From Chloroflexota bacterium (GTDB lineage Bacteria; Chloroflexota; UBA11872), in the NCBI GenBank assembly GCA_022824495.1, contig JAJDZU010000024.1, forward strand, positions 310,001 to 374,000: DNA of 64,000 nt, in the 5' to 3' direction. The translations under genes were made by a program, and so were the position numbers. The notes beneath the pieces are model-generated. The model saw nothing but the letters and a program-made list of their open reading frames with translations, did not search any database and was not told where the DNA came from. Shown piece by piece: positions 35,642 through 45,147 of the stretch (the stretch's first letter is position 1; every line of letters begins with the position of its first letter).

Positions 35642-37341
35642 AGCCGGAACGGTCCCAGCGGTCCCTCGTTCAGCAAGTCGGTCCTTACGTACAGCATGAA
35701 GTCATATGAGCCCTTGGGAACTGGCGGCTCCTCGCGCGTCACCAACCAGTGTAGGAACGTACGCCGCGCCTCCGGATCCGCCAGGAACTCGTCCAGGAAT
35801 CCCAGGTCCCAACTCTTGTAGCTGTGCTCGGGGAACCACCACCGCAGCTTCATCCGCCGGCCCACGAACTCGGGAAGCTGGATGCCTAACGTATCGGCGC
35901 TCGACGGGGACATCAGCACAACCTGCGCCGCCTGCGCGTCCTCAAGATTCATGTCCTTCGTATACAGCGCGTCCGCGTAATCACGCAGGTACCAGACCGT
36001 TGGCCACGCGTAGTTGTTGTCGATGAGAATGGACAGCTTGTCGCCCTGGCCGGTCCGCCTCGCGGCTTCGGCCACAACCGCCGCAACGTCCTTCACGTCG
36101 TCCGTCGTCTGCACGTACACCACCAGGTCGTTCGGCACACTGCCCCGCTCATACGTGATCGGAATGGCGAACCACGCCGTCCAGAACAGCAGGGCGACGC
36201 TCAATAGCCCGACCGCGAACCGGGGATTGCGGGGGCGCGGCTCATCGAACCAGCGGCCCACCCACCAGCACGCCAGCAGCATCGGCGGCCACAGCAGGTG
36301 CAGCACCAGCCACGGCGCCTTCTCGCCGGCCGCCGAATAGACGATCCAGGTGACGACGATCCAGATGCCCAGCACAAACGGCAGCAGGTGCCGGGCACTG
36401 CGCCCGCGCACCAGGGCCACCGCGCCAAACAGCAACGCAAAGGGCTCGTACAGACCCAGGAACATCGCGTAGTAGAACCACGGCTGGTTGACCCGCTCGG
36501 ACTCATGAACGCTCGTCCAGTACTCGATAGAACTGGTAAACGCGGCGCGAAACCCCGGAAGGTGTGTGAGGAACGACGTATAGAACACAAACACGATCAG
36601 CACGAACGTCAAGGCGCCGTAGACCACGTGCTCCACGTCGAATCCCAACGACCGAAAGGCATTGAGCGCCTGGTCGCCCAGCGGGGACGCGCCCGGTCCG
36701 CGTCGCCAGGCCCGAAACGCCAGGCCTCCCACGGCAATCAGCACCATCAGCAGCGCAAAGCCGTGGATGAAGGTGTTCTCCTTCGTCGCCAGCGAGAGTC
36801 CCAGCATCGCCCAGGCCAGGTAAATCCAGCGTCGCCGCGGTTCTTCCAGGTAGCGCATGACCGAGCCGATCAGCAGCAGGGTGAACAGCGCCACGTATAT
36901 GTCCATGCGCAGGAACCGGGAGTAGTAGAGGAACGATGTCGAGATGGTCATGGCCGCCATCGCCAATGGCGTGCCGGTTCGGCCCAACTCCGGGCGGAAG
37001 ATCAGCAGCGCGCCCACCGAAGCCACACCGAACAGCGCCGGGATCACTCGCCCCAGGGCATCGGTGACCCCGCCGGCCAGAAACACGATTACATTGCCGA
37101 AATAGAGCAGCGGCCCGTGGTACGCCGGGTCGTACCGGAACTGCTTGCCGTTGATCATGTCGTTTGACTCTTTGGCGTGAATCGCTTCGTCGTGGTGGTA
37201 GACCCGCTCACCCAGATCGAAGAACCGCAGCCCGGCCGCCACAGTCAGGATTGCGACGTAGAGCAGCCACTCGCCACGCGACCAGCCAAACCAGGCCGGG
37301 CCAGCCAGCCAACCCCGGACCGCGTGCGTGTCGGCGCTCAC
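35638..37341 (-). CDS. Polytopic membrane protein, Agl23 (flippase activity-associated, TIGR03663) family
   Basis: The 567-residue protein has about ten membrane helices and a GT-C glycosyltransferase-like start: RFFDLGERVYHHDEAIHAKE has the acidic loop after helix 1. YDPAYHGPLLYFGNVIVFLAGG and SRFLRMDIYVALFTLLLIGS are further family marks. A soluble C-terminal domain follows after about residue 410. Archaeal relatives are linked to flipping of lipid-linked glycans in protein N-glycosylation. It overlaps both neighbours by four bases, forming one translationally coupled unit with the YYY protein and the FAD oxidoreductase. Confidence 0.85.
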   Translation of the reverse strand: MSADTHAVRGWLAGPAWFGWSRGEWLLYVAILTVAAGLRFFDLGERVYHHDEAIHAKESNDMINGKQFRYDPAYHGPLLYFGNVIVFLAGGVTDALGRVIPALFGVASVGALLIFRPELGRTGTPLAMAAMTISTSFLYYSRFLRMDIYVALFTLLLIGSVMRYLEEPRRRWIYLAWAMLGLSLATKENTFIHGFALLMVLIAVGGLAFRAWRRGPGASPLGDQALNAFRSLGFDVEHVVYGALTFVLIVFVFYTSFLTHLPGFRAAFTSSIEYWTSVHESERVNQPWFYYAMFLGLYEPFALLFGAVALVRGRSARHLLPFVLGIWIVVTWIVYSAAGEKAPWLVLHLLWPPMLLACWWVGRWFDEPRPRNPRFAVGLLSVALLFWTAWFAIPITYERGSVPNDLVVYVQTTDDVKDVAAVVAEAARRTGQGDKLSILIDNNYAWPTVWYLRDYADALYTKDMNLEDAQAAQVVLMSPSSADTLGIQLPEFVGRRMKLRWWFPEHSYKSWDLGFLDEFLADPEARRTFLHWLVTREEPPVPKGSYDFMLYVRTDLLNEGPLGPFRL

Positions 37342-39590
37342 GGGGTCGCTCCAACCCCGAATATCGTGGTGCCGCCGGAGGCAAAGGCCACGGTCAGGTC
37401 GTGTCGCAGGCGGTCCACGACCTCCTGCCCGTAACGGTCACGCTCGCTGTCGCCAACCACCACGTGCGTGACGCCGTAGCGGTCCAGCACCGCGCGCCGC
37501 AGCGCCGAGTCGTCGGTTCGATATGCGGTATCGATATCAGCCGTCCGAGCGGCGATCCGAGGATCCGATTCCCTCCAGAGTTCTTCGTGTTGGGTCCAGC
37601 CGATCACGCTCGGGATGCCCGTCCAGGTGGACATGCGCGAGTCGCCGGAGTAGGCGCGGCCCGGCGCCTCCAGCAGCACGGCGCCGCCCGGCGCGTGCCT
37701 GCGCAACCACTCGGCCGCCGCAACCTCCGAGGGGCGGCCGAGCCGGGCGGCGGCCAGCCCGTCCAGCGATCCCGACACCGAGCTCGCCTCGGTCTTGGCC
37801 TTGGTGGCAACGATCGGATAAGCCAGCGCGGGCACGGCCAGCAGCACAAACGCGGATACGGCCGCCGTCCGCGTCAGCTTCAGACGCAAGCCTCCTGGCC
37901 GGGCGAGACGTCCCCAGACCAGCACTATGCCCGGTCCGGCCGCAATGGCCAGCAGGCTCCAGGCTTGGTAGTGCAGCTTGAACACCGTGTTCATGCGTTC
38001 ATTCGGCGGGCCGAAGAAGTCGTCCACGTAAAAAGTCTCGACCGCGGTCAGCAGCCCCAGACCGGCGACAAGCAGCCAAAGCAGCCCTGCCAAACCGGGA
38101 TCGCTGCGGTGCGACCAGAGTGCATAGAGGCTGAGAATGAGCAGCGCGGCAAGCGCGACCGCCACCTCCCCGCCTGCGATGAGCGTAGCCCCGCCGCCAG
38201 CCGCGAGCAGGATGAGCAGAAAGAGGCGGCCGTCCGGCCGCACATCCCAGAGCAGGACGGCCAGCGTGACGGCCGCTGCGCCCAACAGCAGACCGAAGAC
38301 CTGGAAGTAGTCGACCGCTTCGCTTCTGACCGTCACAATGCCGATCCCACGGCTCCCGGGCGCATAGTTCAGGGTATAGGGCAGCCAGGCGATCGCCGCC
38401 ACGAACAGCGCCGCATAGATCGAGGGCGCCAAGTCCGTCAGTCGCGACCGCTGACGCCAGGCCATCACCACGCCTCCCGCCAGTACCAGGCCCGCAAACG
38501 TCGGTGCGTCCCACGCATTCAGCGCATACAGACCGCCCAGCACCAGCCCGGTCAGCGCGCCGCGCGCCAGTCGCTCAACCAGCGAATCGGGTTTCGGCTG
38601 CGACCCCGCAACCACCCACTGCACAGCCAGTGAAACCGCCACCAGCGTAATCGGCAGCGCCATCACGTGCGGATGCAGATCGCCCAGGATGAAGGAAAAG
38701 GCCGGAAACTCGTTTATCGTGTAGTCGGTCACCTGGCCGGCCTCTTTGCGCTGAATCGTGCGCGATGCATTCCAGCCAATCCCCCGCCAGAAGCCCGTGG
38801 GCGCGTCCGTGCTCTCCGAGAAAATGTCCCGCAACACGGCCAGGTTGCCGGCCAGCATGGTGAGAATGAGTGCCAGCGCCGCCGCCGCCTTGCGGGCTCG
38901 CTTCCCGGCGCCCGTCAGCACGGCCAGGTCATACCCGGCGGAAGCGGCGGCCACGGCGCCCAGCGCGAAGAGCGCGGCCAGCGCCAGGTTGTAGCCGACG
39001 GCCGGCTCGGCGCCGCTGAGATGCAGGCCAAACGCGGCCATCGAATACCCGAGGTAGTAGTAGTTGATGGTCTCGCCGGCAAACCACGGATCGGGCGGAG
39101 GAAAGGACGTGGCATGGGCGGTGGCGTTGAGCAGCGCCAGGTCCATGGGCTTCTCCGTTCCGCTGATCTCGGGATTGAGCCAGCGAAGTCCAGCGCCAAT
39201 GACAAACAGCGCCAGCAACGAGATGCCGCCCACCAGCCACAGCAACCGGCGGTCACGCATTTCGGACAGACGGGCACGCAGCAGCCAGCCAACGGCGGCG
39301 CTAAGGGCCGCGAACGTCAACAGCGCGGCGGCTGCGTATCCGCGTCCATTCGGAAACAGGCCCGTTGAGAGTCCCGCCCAGGCGAGATAATGGGCAAGGA
39401 ACAGTCCAAGCGGCGCAGCCAGCAGCACACCACGCGAGGGCAGACTGCGACACAGCACAAACGCCCACGGCACCCCGAGAATGGACAACACCGCCAAGGC
39501 GCCAGCCCAGAGCAACAGGTCGATGGCGCGACGCCTTTCGAGTTCGCGAGTCGTAACAGAACTGAGGTCAGAATAGCCAGTGAGGAACAT
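37338..39590 (-). CDS. YYY (DUF2298) membrane protein, TIGR03662 family
   Basis: This large protein (750 residues from the ATG at 39590; a TTG at 39608 is alternative) has more than fifteen hydrophobic segments. NPEISGTEKPMDLALLNA, PPPDPWFAGETINYYYLGY and INEFPAFSFILGDLHPHVMA are the hallmark blocks of the chlorobacterial/archaeal YYY family. The fold resembles GT-C glycosyltransferases, but no reaction has been shown. It is almost always found with Agl23-like proteins, as here. Its start region is head to head with the solute-binding lipoprotein gene, so a shared divergent promoter is expected, yet little space is left for it. Confidence 0.87.
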   Translation of the reverse strand: MFLTGYSDLSSVTTRELERRRAIDLLLWAGALAVLSILGVPWAFVLCRSLPSRGVLLAAPLGLFLAHYLAWAGLSTGLFPNGRGYAAAALLTFAALSAAVGWLLRARLSEMRDRRLLWLVGGISLLALFVIGAGLRWLNPEISGTEKPMDLALLNATAHATSFPPPDPWFAGETINYYYLGYSMAAFGLHLSGAEPAVGYNLALAALFALGAVAAASAGYDLAVLTGAGKRARKAAAALALILTMLAGNLAVLRDIFSESTDAPTGFWRGIGWNASRTIQRKEAGQVTDYTINEFPAFSFILGDLHPHVMALPITLVAVSLAVQWVVAGSQPKPDSLVERLARGALTGLVLGGLYALNAWDAPTFAGLVLAGGVVMAWRQRSRLTDLAPSIYAALFVAAIAWLPYTLNYAPGSRGIGIVTVRSEAVDYFQVFGLLLGAAAVTLAVLLWDVRPDGRLFLLILLAAGGGATLIAGGEVAVALAALLILSLYALWSHRSDPGLAGLLWLLVAGLGLLTAVETFYVDDFFGPPNERMNTVFKLHYQAWSLLAIAAGPGIVLVWGRLARPGGLRLKLTRTAAVSAFVLLAVPALAYPIVATKAKTEASSVSGSLDGLAAARLGRPSEVAAAEWLRRHAPGGAVLLEAPGRAYSGDSRMSTWTGIPSVIGWTQHEELWRESDPRIAARTADIDTAYRTDDSALRRAVLDRYGVTHVVVGDSERDRYGQEVVDRLRHDLTVAFASGGTTIFGVGATP

Positions 39591-39601
39591 TCGACCAGGG
39601 T

Positions 39602-41146
39602 TTGCCAATCATCTGTGAGTCCAAGGCCCCGCGCGAGGGTCGCCGGCAGCGCTTGGCAGCCAGATCGGCGGCACGCTCGCGACGAGACCTGCTGCGCGTC
39701 GCGCTCGCCGGGGCCAGCGGGTTACTGGCAGCCTGCACCTTGGATCGAGGGGACCGAGAACTTCCGCCGGTTACGCAGCCTCCGGCAGCCGTGGTTCAGC
39801 CGCCGCCGCTTCCGACGCCCACGCCGGATAACTTTGCGGCGGCGGCCGCGGCGATGCCGGCGTCGGTCGGCGCACCGCGCGCCGCCGCCGCCACGATCCA
39901 CTTTGAATCCTGGGGGCCACGCGTGCTGCTGGAGGCCTTTCCCGGGATCGAGCGGGAGTTTCGGCGGCAAGCCCCGTGGATCGACGTCCAGTCCCGGCTT
40001 GATAACGCGCTGAACTCCGACAGACTGCGCACCCGCCTGCGGATGGGTGAGGGTCCGGACGTCTCCCTCGTCGCGCCCGAGGATGTTTTTGACTTCACGG
40101 CCGCGGGCCTTTTGCACGGCCTGGGTGCACGGGTCGATGCCGATACCGAGCTGCGGGAGCTTCCGCCGGCTGCCGCCGCGTCACGGACCGGGGCCGGGGG
40201 TGAGCGAACCGCGCTCAACCTCGGGGCCGCGCATCAGTGCGTGTTCTACAACGAGGATCACCTCGAAGATGCAGGCGTTGAGGCGCCTATCGCCTGGAAC
40301 CGAACCTGGTCCGTCGCGGAGTTTGAGGAAACGGCCCGTCGGCTCGTGGTCGCGGACGGCGATCGTGTTGAACGATTCGGTCTCACCGCCATTCCTGCCT
40401 ACGCGCGCCCCGTATTGGCCGCGGGCGGCGACGGGAGTTTCCTGGACGCCGAGCAGCGCGCCTCCACAATGGCCACCCCGCAGCGCCAGGCTCGTCTGCA
40501 GCGCCTGACCACCTGGCAAACCACGCTGGCCATCGAACTTCCAATCTCCTTTCGATTCGTAGCGCCGTTCAGCGGTGGCCTGGCGTCCATGCACATTGAT
40601 CGCACGGATGTCGGCCGCTGGATACGCGCCAGCGTGCCCTGGGCCGTCGCGCCCTTGCCGGCCTGGGATGACCGCAAGGTCCTGACCGAAGCCGAGGAAC
40701 TCTGCGTTGCCGTGCCTGCGGCCAGTCCGGAACCCGACGCAGCCTGGGAATTCGCGCGCTTTTTACTGAGCGTGCAGGCGCAGCGCGCGCTGGCTCGCAC
40801 CAACCTGCTAACGCCGGTGACGCCGGAGACGCTGCAAGATCCGGCCTTTCTGAACCCCAATCGGCGACCGTACAACCGTACCCCGCTGATCCAGGCGACT
40901 ACGCAGGCCATGCTCAGTCCGGCGCACCCAGGCGCCAAGGCCTGGCACGCATTGACCGGCGACGCGATTGCGCCTGTGCGGCGGGGCAACGAGGATGCGG
41001 CCGCCTTCCTGGAGCGAGCCGATGCTCTGATTACGCGACAGTTGCGGCTGCGCGGCTGGTCGGCCGCCGCCGACCGTCCCGGCTACCGCCAGCCGCTCCC
41101 GTTCGGCAACTGGTTCCTGGCGGATCTGGAGGAACGCGGACTCTAG
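39602..41146 (+). CDS. Tat-type lipoprotein, extracellular solute-binding protein
   Basis: The precursor carries RSRRDLLRVALAG (twin arginines 27-28) and a lipobox ending LLAAC (Cys45), then a Pro/Thr-rich linker. The mature part resembles family-1 solute-binding proteins: ATIHFESWG, MGEGPDVSLVAPED, FYNEDHLEDAGVE, PDAAWEFARFLLSVQAQRAL. No transporter membrane genes are adjacent. TTG at 39602 is the first start; a TTG at 39653 would remove the odd pre-Tat stretch and may be the real one. The stop shares CTAG with the convergent yjbQ gene. Confidence 0.75.
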   Translation: MPIICESKAPREGRRQRLAARSAARSRRDLLRVALAGASGLLAACTLDRGDRELPPVTQPPAAVVQPPPLPTPTPDNFAAAAAAMPASVGAPRAAAATIHFESWGPRVLLEAFPGIEREFRRQAPWIDVQSRLDNALNSDRLRTRLRMGEGPDVSLVAPEDVFDFTAAGLLHGLGARVDADTELRELPPAAAASRTGAGGERTALNLGAAHQCVFYNEDHLEDAGVEAPIAWNRTWSVAEFEETARRLVVADGDRVERFGLTAIPAYARPVLAAGGDGSFLDAEQRASTMATPQRQARLQRLTTWQTTLAIELPISFRFVAPFSGGLASMHIDRTDVGRWIRASVPWAVAPLPAWDDRKVLTEAEELCVAVPAASPEPDAAWEFARFLLSVQAQRALARTNLLTPVTPETLQDPAFLNPNRRPYNRTPLIQATTQAMLSPAHPGAKAWHALTGDAIAPVRRGNEDAAAFLERADALITRQLRLRGWSAAADRPGYRQPLPFGNWFLADLEERGL

Positions 41147-41562
41147 CCGGGGGCTCCCCCTGCGACCAATCGAACGTCGATCGTCCGGCTTCGCGGCCCA
41201 TCGCACTCGATCAGCAGCACGTCCTGCCACACGCCCACCTGCAGAAGTCCGTCAACGACCGGAACCAGCACCTGGTGACCGACCAGGCTGGCTCGCACGT
41301 GCGCGGCCGCGTTGTCCTCGGCTCCGTAGTTGTGGGCGTAGTCGTCATCCCACGGCACCAACCGCTCCAACGCCTGCGCAAAGTCGCCCAGCAGGCCTGG
41401 CTCTGGCTCGTTCAACGTCACCGCGCACGTCGTGTGCGGAACGCTGATCAGCAGCAAGCAGTCGCGCCCAACCTTGCCCTCGATCGCCGCCTGGATCTGC
41501 CGCCCGATCGGATGCACGGACGTCCGTGCCGAGGTGGCGACTCGCAGCGTGGCAAGAGACAC
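41143..41562 (-). CDS. yjbQ: YjbQ/UPF0047 family protein
   Basis: The 139-residue protein has SVPHTTCAVTLNEPEPGLLGD, NAAAHVRASLVGHQVLVPV, and QVGVWQDVLLIECDGPRSRTI, the three conserved blocks of UPF0047. The His in HTT and the HxRAS segment form the presumed metal site. Members show weak thiamine-phosphate-synthase activity in E. coli, but the natural role is unclear. GTG at 41562 begins one base after the HAD phosphatase stop, so the two form an operon. Confidence 0.92.
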   Translation of the reverse strand: MSLATLRVATSARTSVHPIGRQIQAAIEGKVGRDCLLLISVPHTTCAVTLNEPEPGLLGDFAQALERLVPWDDDYAHNYGAEDNAAAHVRASLVGHQVLVPVVDGLLQVGVWQDVLLIECDGPRSRTIDVRLVAGGAPG

Positions 41563-41563
41563 G

Positions 41564-42322
41564 TCAGGCGTCTGCCCCGGCCCCTTGTTGCTCGGTCAGC
41601 GAGAGCGTCCGCCACCCGGGCGCCAGCGCCATCCGCGCCGCGTCCTCCAGGTTTCGGGCCGTGGCCACTCCGGCAGGGGCGGATTCACCGTCGCGTGCGA
41701 TCCACACCACCGGCATCCCGCAATTGCGCCCGCCCGCCACGTCGTTCTCCAGGTCGTCGCCGATCAGCACGCAGTCGGCAAGCTCCGCGCCCACCGCGTC
41801 GGCCGCGGTTTCGAAAATCCGCCGATCGGGCTTCTCCGCGCCCACCGCCGCCGAAAACACGATGGGATCCAGCCGGTCAGCCAGCCCTAACCCGTCAAGC
41901 ACCAGCGGCAGCAGGTAGCTGTAGTTGCTGAGCACGCCAACCCGCACGCCCGCCGCCTTGACTGCGTCAATCGCCGGCCAGGCATCGGGAAGCACCCGCG
42001 TCGCAAACGCCTCGTGCATTTCGGCGGCCATCTCGGCAACGTCCAGGCGCACCGGCCCCGTATCTCCAAGCTCCTCCACGTACACCCGCGCGTCGTCCAG
42101 CTTCAGCCGCTGGAAGTCCTCCGCCGTCCGAACGGCGGAAAAGTGCGCCTTGAAGTACCGCATCTCGGCGTGCAGCGCGGCATCCAGCCGCTCGCGCGGC
42201 AAGTCAACCCCCGCCCGCCGCACCGCGTCGGCCATGTAGTCGAACGGCGAGGGGTCGGCTGGAAAGTGAATCAGCGTGCCGTACGCATCAAAAAAAACGG
42301 CCGCCGGTAACGAACTGCTCAC
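41564..42322 (-). CDS. HAD-superfamily phosphatase (subfamily IA)
   Basis: The 252-residue hydrolase shows motif I FFDAYGTLI with the nucleophilic Asp, motif II VGVLSNYS, the motif III lysine in GAEKPDRRIF and motif IV LIGDDLENDVAG. A helical cap domain lies between motifs I and II. Similar proteins dephosphorylate small sugar phosphates or pyrimidine nucleotides. GTG at 42322 is the start. It is immediately followed by yjbQ. Confidence 0.88.
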   Translation of the reverse strand: MSSSLPAAVFFDAYGTLIHFPADPSPFDYMADAVRRAGVDLPRERLDAALHAEMRYFKAHFSAVRTAEDFQRLKLDDARVYVEELGDTGPVRLDVAEMAAEMHEAFATRVLPDAWPAIDAVKAAGVRVGVLSNYSYLLPLVLDGLGLADRLDPIVFSAAVGAEKPDRRIFETAADAVGAELADCVLIGDDLENDVAGGRNCGMPVVWIARDGESAPAGVATARNLEDAARMALAPGWRTLSLTEQQGAGADA

Positions 42323-42422
42323 CCCCGAACCGTACCATCGGCAGCGATGCGGACGGCCCGCCGTTTGAGCGATTGGCCTCTACTTCGCCATAGTCGGGGC
42401 GGCGCTTTCAGGGGATTCGTGC

Positions 42423-43790
42423 GTGGCGAGCACCGCAGCTCCGACGACTTACCGCGCAATGGCGGTGTTCTTCCTCCCGCTGGCCGCCGCGCAGGTGTTC
42501 CAGACGCTGCGGAATCCGGTGCTGGACGCCGGTATCTCGCGCGCGATCGACCCGGAGACCTCGCTGGCGGCGTTCGCCATCGTGGCCAGCGTCGTCCAGA
42601 TCCTCAGCGCCTCCGGCACGGCCATTCAGAGCGCGTACCTGGTGTTGGTTCGAGGCCGTCAGTCCTTCGCGGTTATCCAGCGCTACATGCTGCTCTACAT
42701 GGCCGTGATCACCGGGGTCAGCACGCTCTTCGCCCTGCCCGGAATCGGCGAGGCCTTTTTCCGCTTCGCCATGGGAACTCCGGAAGCGCTGCTGCCCGAG
42801 GTGATGACCATGATGCGCATTTCGCTGGCCATCCCGCTCTTCAACCTGCTGCGCGTATTCAACCTGGCGCAGCTGGCGCACCGGCGTCGCTCGAACCTGA
42901 TTTGGGTAGCACCTGCTGTGGGCCAGGTGGTGTTGATCGCGCTCGGTCTCGGCGTGGTCCCGCAGCTTCCCGTTCCCGGTATTTACAGCGCCGCGGTGGT
43001 GTGGGTCATCGTGGCCGTGATCGAGGGCGTGCTGGCCGTGCTGCTCGTCCGCCAGGTTGACCGCACCGCCACCTACGCCCCCGATCCGGCGGGCGAGGCG
43101 CCGCTGGACTTCCGCTACCTGACCGGCTTCCTGATCCCGCTGATCATCACCCAGTTCGCCCTCACCATCGGTCATCCCATGGTCAACGCCGGGTTGCTGC
43201 GGCTGCCAGATCCCGAGGCCACGGTCGGCGCGTTCCGCGTGGCTTTCAGCCTCGGCATGTTGCCGCTCACTGCAATGGCGGCCCTGCGGCAGGTGGTGCT
43301 GGTACTCGGGCGCGACGCCGATCAGCAGCGCCGCGCCCGGCGATTCGTGTACGGCGTGGGGCTAGGCATGGGCGGCTTCATGGCCCTGATCGCGTTCACT
43401 CCGCTGAATCGATTCGTCATAGCCGAGCTGGTGGGCGCGCCCGAAGCCCTGGTGCCCGACGCCATCACGGCTCTGAAGATTCTCTCGGTCTTCCCGCTGT
43501 TGATGGCGGTGCGCCAGTTCTACCAGTCGATGACGATGAACCAGCGCCGCACCCGCCGGGTGGCCTTCACCGCCTTCTCCCGGCTGCTAATGATGGCGTC
43601 GTTCTTGTTCCTGATTACGCCGTTGGCGGGCTGGACGGGGGCTGGCGTTGGCGCCGTCGCCCGCATCGCCGCCATGGGCACCGAAGCCGGGGCTGCCTAC
43701 CTGGTCGGCCGTCGCTTCTTCGGCATGGACCCGGCCACCCGACCGGTCGCCGGCAAGTCCGCGTCAGAGACCCCGGTCCGCCCGAAGTGA
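42423..43790 (+). CDS. MOP-superfamily (MatE-like) membrane transporter
   Basis: The 455-residue protein has about twelve hydrophobic segments with a twofold pattern. The first half contains VVQILSASGTAIQSAYLVLVRG, and the second GMLPLTAMAALRQVVLVLG; both resemble the QxxxxxLxxG positions of MATE and related flippases. Overall similarity looks closer to the lipid-flippase or ANK-like side of the superfamily than to the exporter at 32221. The substrate is unknown. The GTG at 42423 begins about 100 bases from the divergent HAD gene. Confidence 0.7.
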   Translation: MASTAAPTTYRAMAVFFLPLAAAQVFQTLRNPVLDAGISRAIDPETSLAAFAIVASVVQILSASGTAIQSAYLVLVRGRQSFAVIQRYMLLYMAVITGVSTLFALPGIGEAFFRFAMGTPEALLPEVMTMMRISLAIPLFNLLRVFNLAQLAHRRRSNLIWVAPAVGQVVLIALGLGVVPQLPVPGIYSAAVVWVIVAVIEGVLAVLLVRQVDRTATYAPDPAGEAPLDFRYLTGFLIPLIITQFALTIGHPMVNAGLLRLPDPEATVGAFRVAFSLGMLPLTAMAALRQVVLVLGRDADQQRRARRFVYGVGLGMGGFMALIAFTPLNRFVIAELVGAPEALVPDAITALKILSVFPLLMAVRQFYQSMTMNQRRTRRVAFTAFSRLLMMASFLFLITPLAGWTGAGVGAVARIAAMGTEAGAAYLVGRRFFGMDPATRPVAGKSASETPVRPK

Positions 43791-43856
43791 CCGCCCGTCC
43801 AGAATAAATGGCCATGCGCGTGACAGAATCGACTATCGAGGCTCAGGGAGCGGGAT

Positions 43857-44051
43857 ATGTTGTCAGAGGTGATGGAAGGACTGGCGGAATTCGTGGCGAG
43901 CACCTGGGCCTTCGTGCGCGAGGGCAGTAACTGGAAAGGTGAAAAGCGCCGGCCTTTGGACGATGTGCGCACAGACCGGCAGGCGAATTGGAAGGCTGAC
44001 TGGAACGCCAGCGCGCGCAACGATCGTCTGGACCGCCGACGAGGCGCCTAG
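43857..44051 (+). CDS. Small hypothetical protein
   Basis: The ATG at 43857 has GGGAG six bases upstream. The 64-residue product has a short hydrophobic N-terminal helix (MLSEVMEGLAEFVASTWAFV) and a highly charged, Arg/Asp/Asn-rich tail with the repeated pattern QANWKADWNASARNDR. It fills most of the 330-base gap at 43791-44120. No family is recognised. The good ribosome site is the main argument for it. Confidence 0.4.
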   Translation: MLSEVMEGLAEFVASTWAFVREGSNWKGEKRRPLDDVRTDRQANWKADWNASARNDRLDRRRGA

Positions 44052-44120
44052 TCAGCGCGTCGCCCTCGCCGGAAGCCAACTGATGCTGGTCAGCCACGAT
44101 TGCTGCGCGCAGGGCTGCGC

Positions 44121-45080
44121 CTATCGCTCACCCGTATCAGTTCGAAGTAGCCGGATCAACTCCGCATTGCGACGCCGCAGCGCCTCGTCGCGCCGCTCCT
44201 CGGTCCACGAGTAGAACCCTTGCCCGACGGCGGCGCCAGTGTTGCCCGCTCGTACTGCATCATCCAGGGCTTGCGGAGGTCCGGTGGACCTGCTCAGGTC
44301 TGCCGCCAGGTACCTGAAGATCTGCCGGTACACGTCCAGCCCCGCCAGGTCGGCCTGGCCGAAGAGGCCCATCACCGGCATCCGCCGCGCGATCGACCCG
44401 CGCACCGCCCGATCGATCTCCTCGGCCGAAGCCACCCCCTGCCCCACCAGGTCCATCGCCTCGCGCAGCAGCGCGAACTGCAGGCGGTTGATCAGATAAC
44501 CCGGCATCTCCCGTTCCAGCACCACCGGCCACTTCCCCAGGCGCTCCAGCAACGCGCGCACGGCCTCAATGGTTGCCGGACTCGTCTGCGGCCCCGGCGC
44601 CACCTCCACCGCCGGAATCAGGTGCGGCGGCAGAATCCAGTGCGCCAGCGCCACCCGCTCGGGCCGCTCGCAGGCCGCAGCGATATCGCTGATGGCCAGG
44701 CTGGACGTGTTCGAGAGCAACAACGACCTCGCCGGCGCCGCCCCATCCAGCCGCGCAAACACCCCGCGCTTGACTTCCAGGTGCTCGGCCACGGCCTCGA
44801 AAACAACCTCGGTGTCTGCCGCGGCGCTCTCCAAGTCCTTCGCTGGGGTCAGCCGTCCAATGATCGTCGGAATGTCAGCCGCCTGGATGAGGCCTGCCGC
44901 TACCAGATCGTCAGCGTCGGCCTCGGCCTCCGCTATTGCTGCCTCCGCCCGACGCGGCTGCGTGTCGTAGATCGCAACCTGAAACCCGCCGCGTGCCGCC
45001 TCCAGGGCAATACCGTGCCCCATCCGGCCGGCGCCAATTACCGCCGCGCGCGGATATCCGCCGATTCCGTGGTCTGTCAC
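44121..45080 (-). CDS. 3-hydroxyacyl-CoA dehydrogenase family protein
   Basis: The GTG at 45080 has GGAGG ten bases upstream and gives 319 residues. AAVIGAGRMGHGIALEAARGG is the NAD site, followed by an LLSNTSSLAISDIA strand-loop, AHWILPPHLIPAVEVAPG with the catalytic His, and the C-terminal dimer domain (PGYLINRLQFALLREAMDLVGQG). It may act in beta-oxidation or on hydroxybutyryl-CoA, or on another hydroxy acid, as in the lambda-crystallin-like branch. No thiolase or enoyl-CoA hydratase is adjacent. Confidence 0.88.
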   Translation of the reverse strand: MTDHGIGGYPRAAVIGAGRMGHGIALEAARGGFQVAIYDTQPRRAEAAIAEAEADADDLVAAGLIQAADIPTIIGRLTPAKDLESAAADTEVVFEAVAEHLEVKRGVFARLDGAAPARSLLLSNTSSLAISDIAAACERPERVALAHWILPPHLIPAVEVAPGPQTSPATIEAVRALLERLGKWPVVLEREMPGYLINRLQFALLREAMDLVGQGVASAEEIDRAVRGSIARRMPVMGLFGQADLAGLDVYRQIFRYLAADLSRSTGPPQALDDAVRAGNTGAAVGQGFYSWTEERRDEALRRRNAELIRLLRTDTGER

Positions 45081-45126
45081 GTGTTCGCCGCCTCCGCCAC
45101 GCACCGGGATCCATACCCTCCGGCGA

Positions 45127-45132
45127 TATACT
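45127..45132 (+). promoter_or_regulatory. Putative -10 element very close to a start codon
   Basis: TATACT is 15 bases before the ATG at 45148. If used, transcription would begin about seven to ten bases before the start codon, giving an almost leaderless mRNA. No Shine-Dalgarno sequence is seen there, which fits. Confidence 0.35.
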
Positions 45133-45147
45133 GCCGATTACTGAGCA

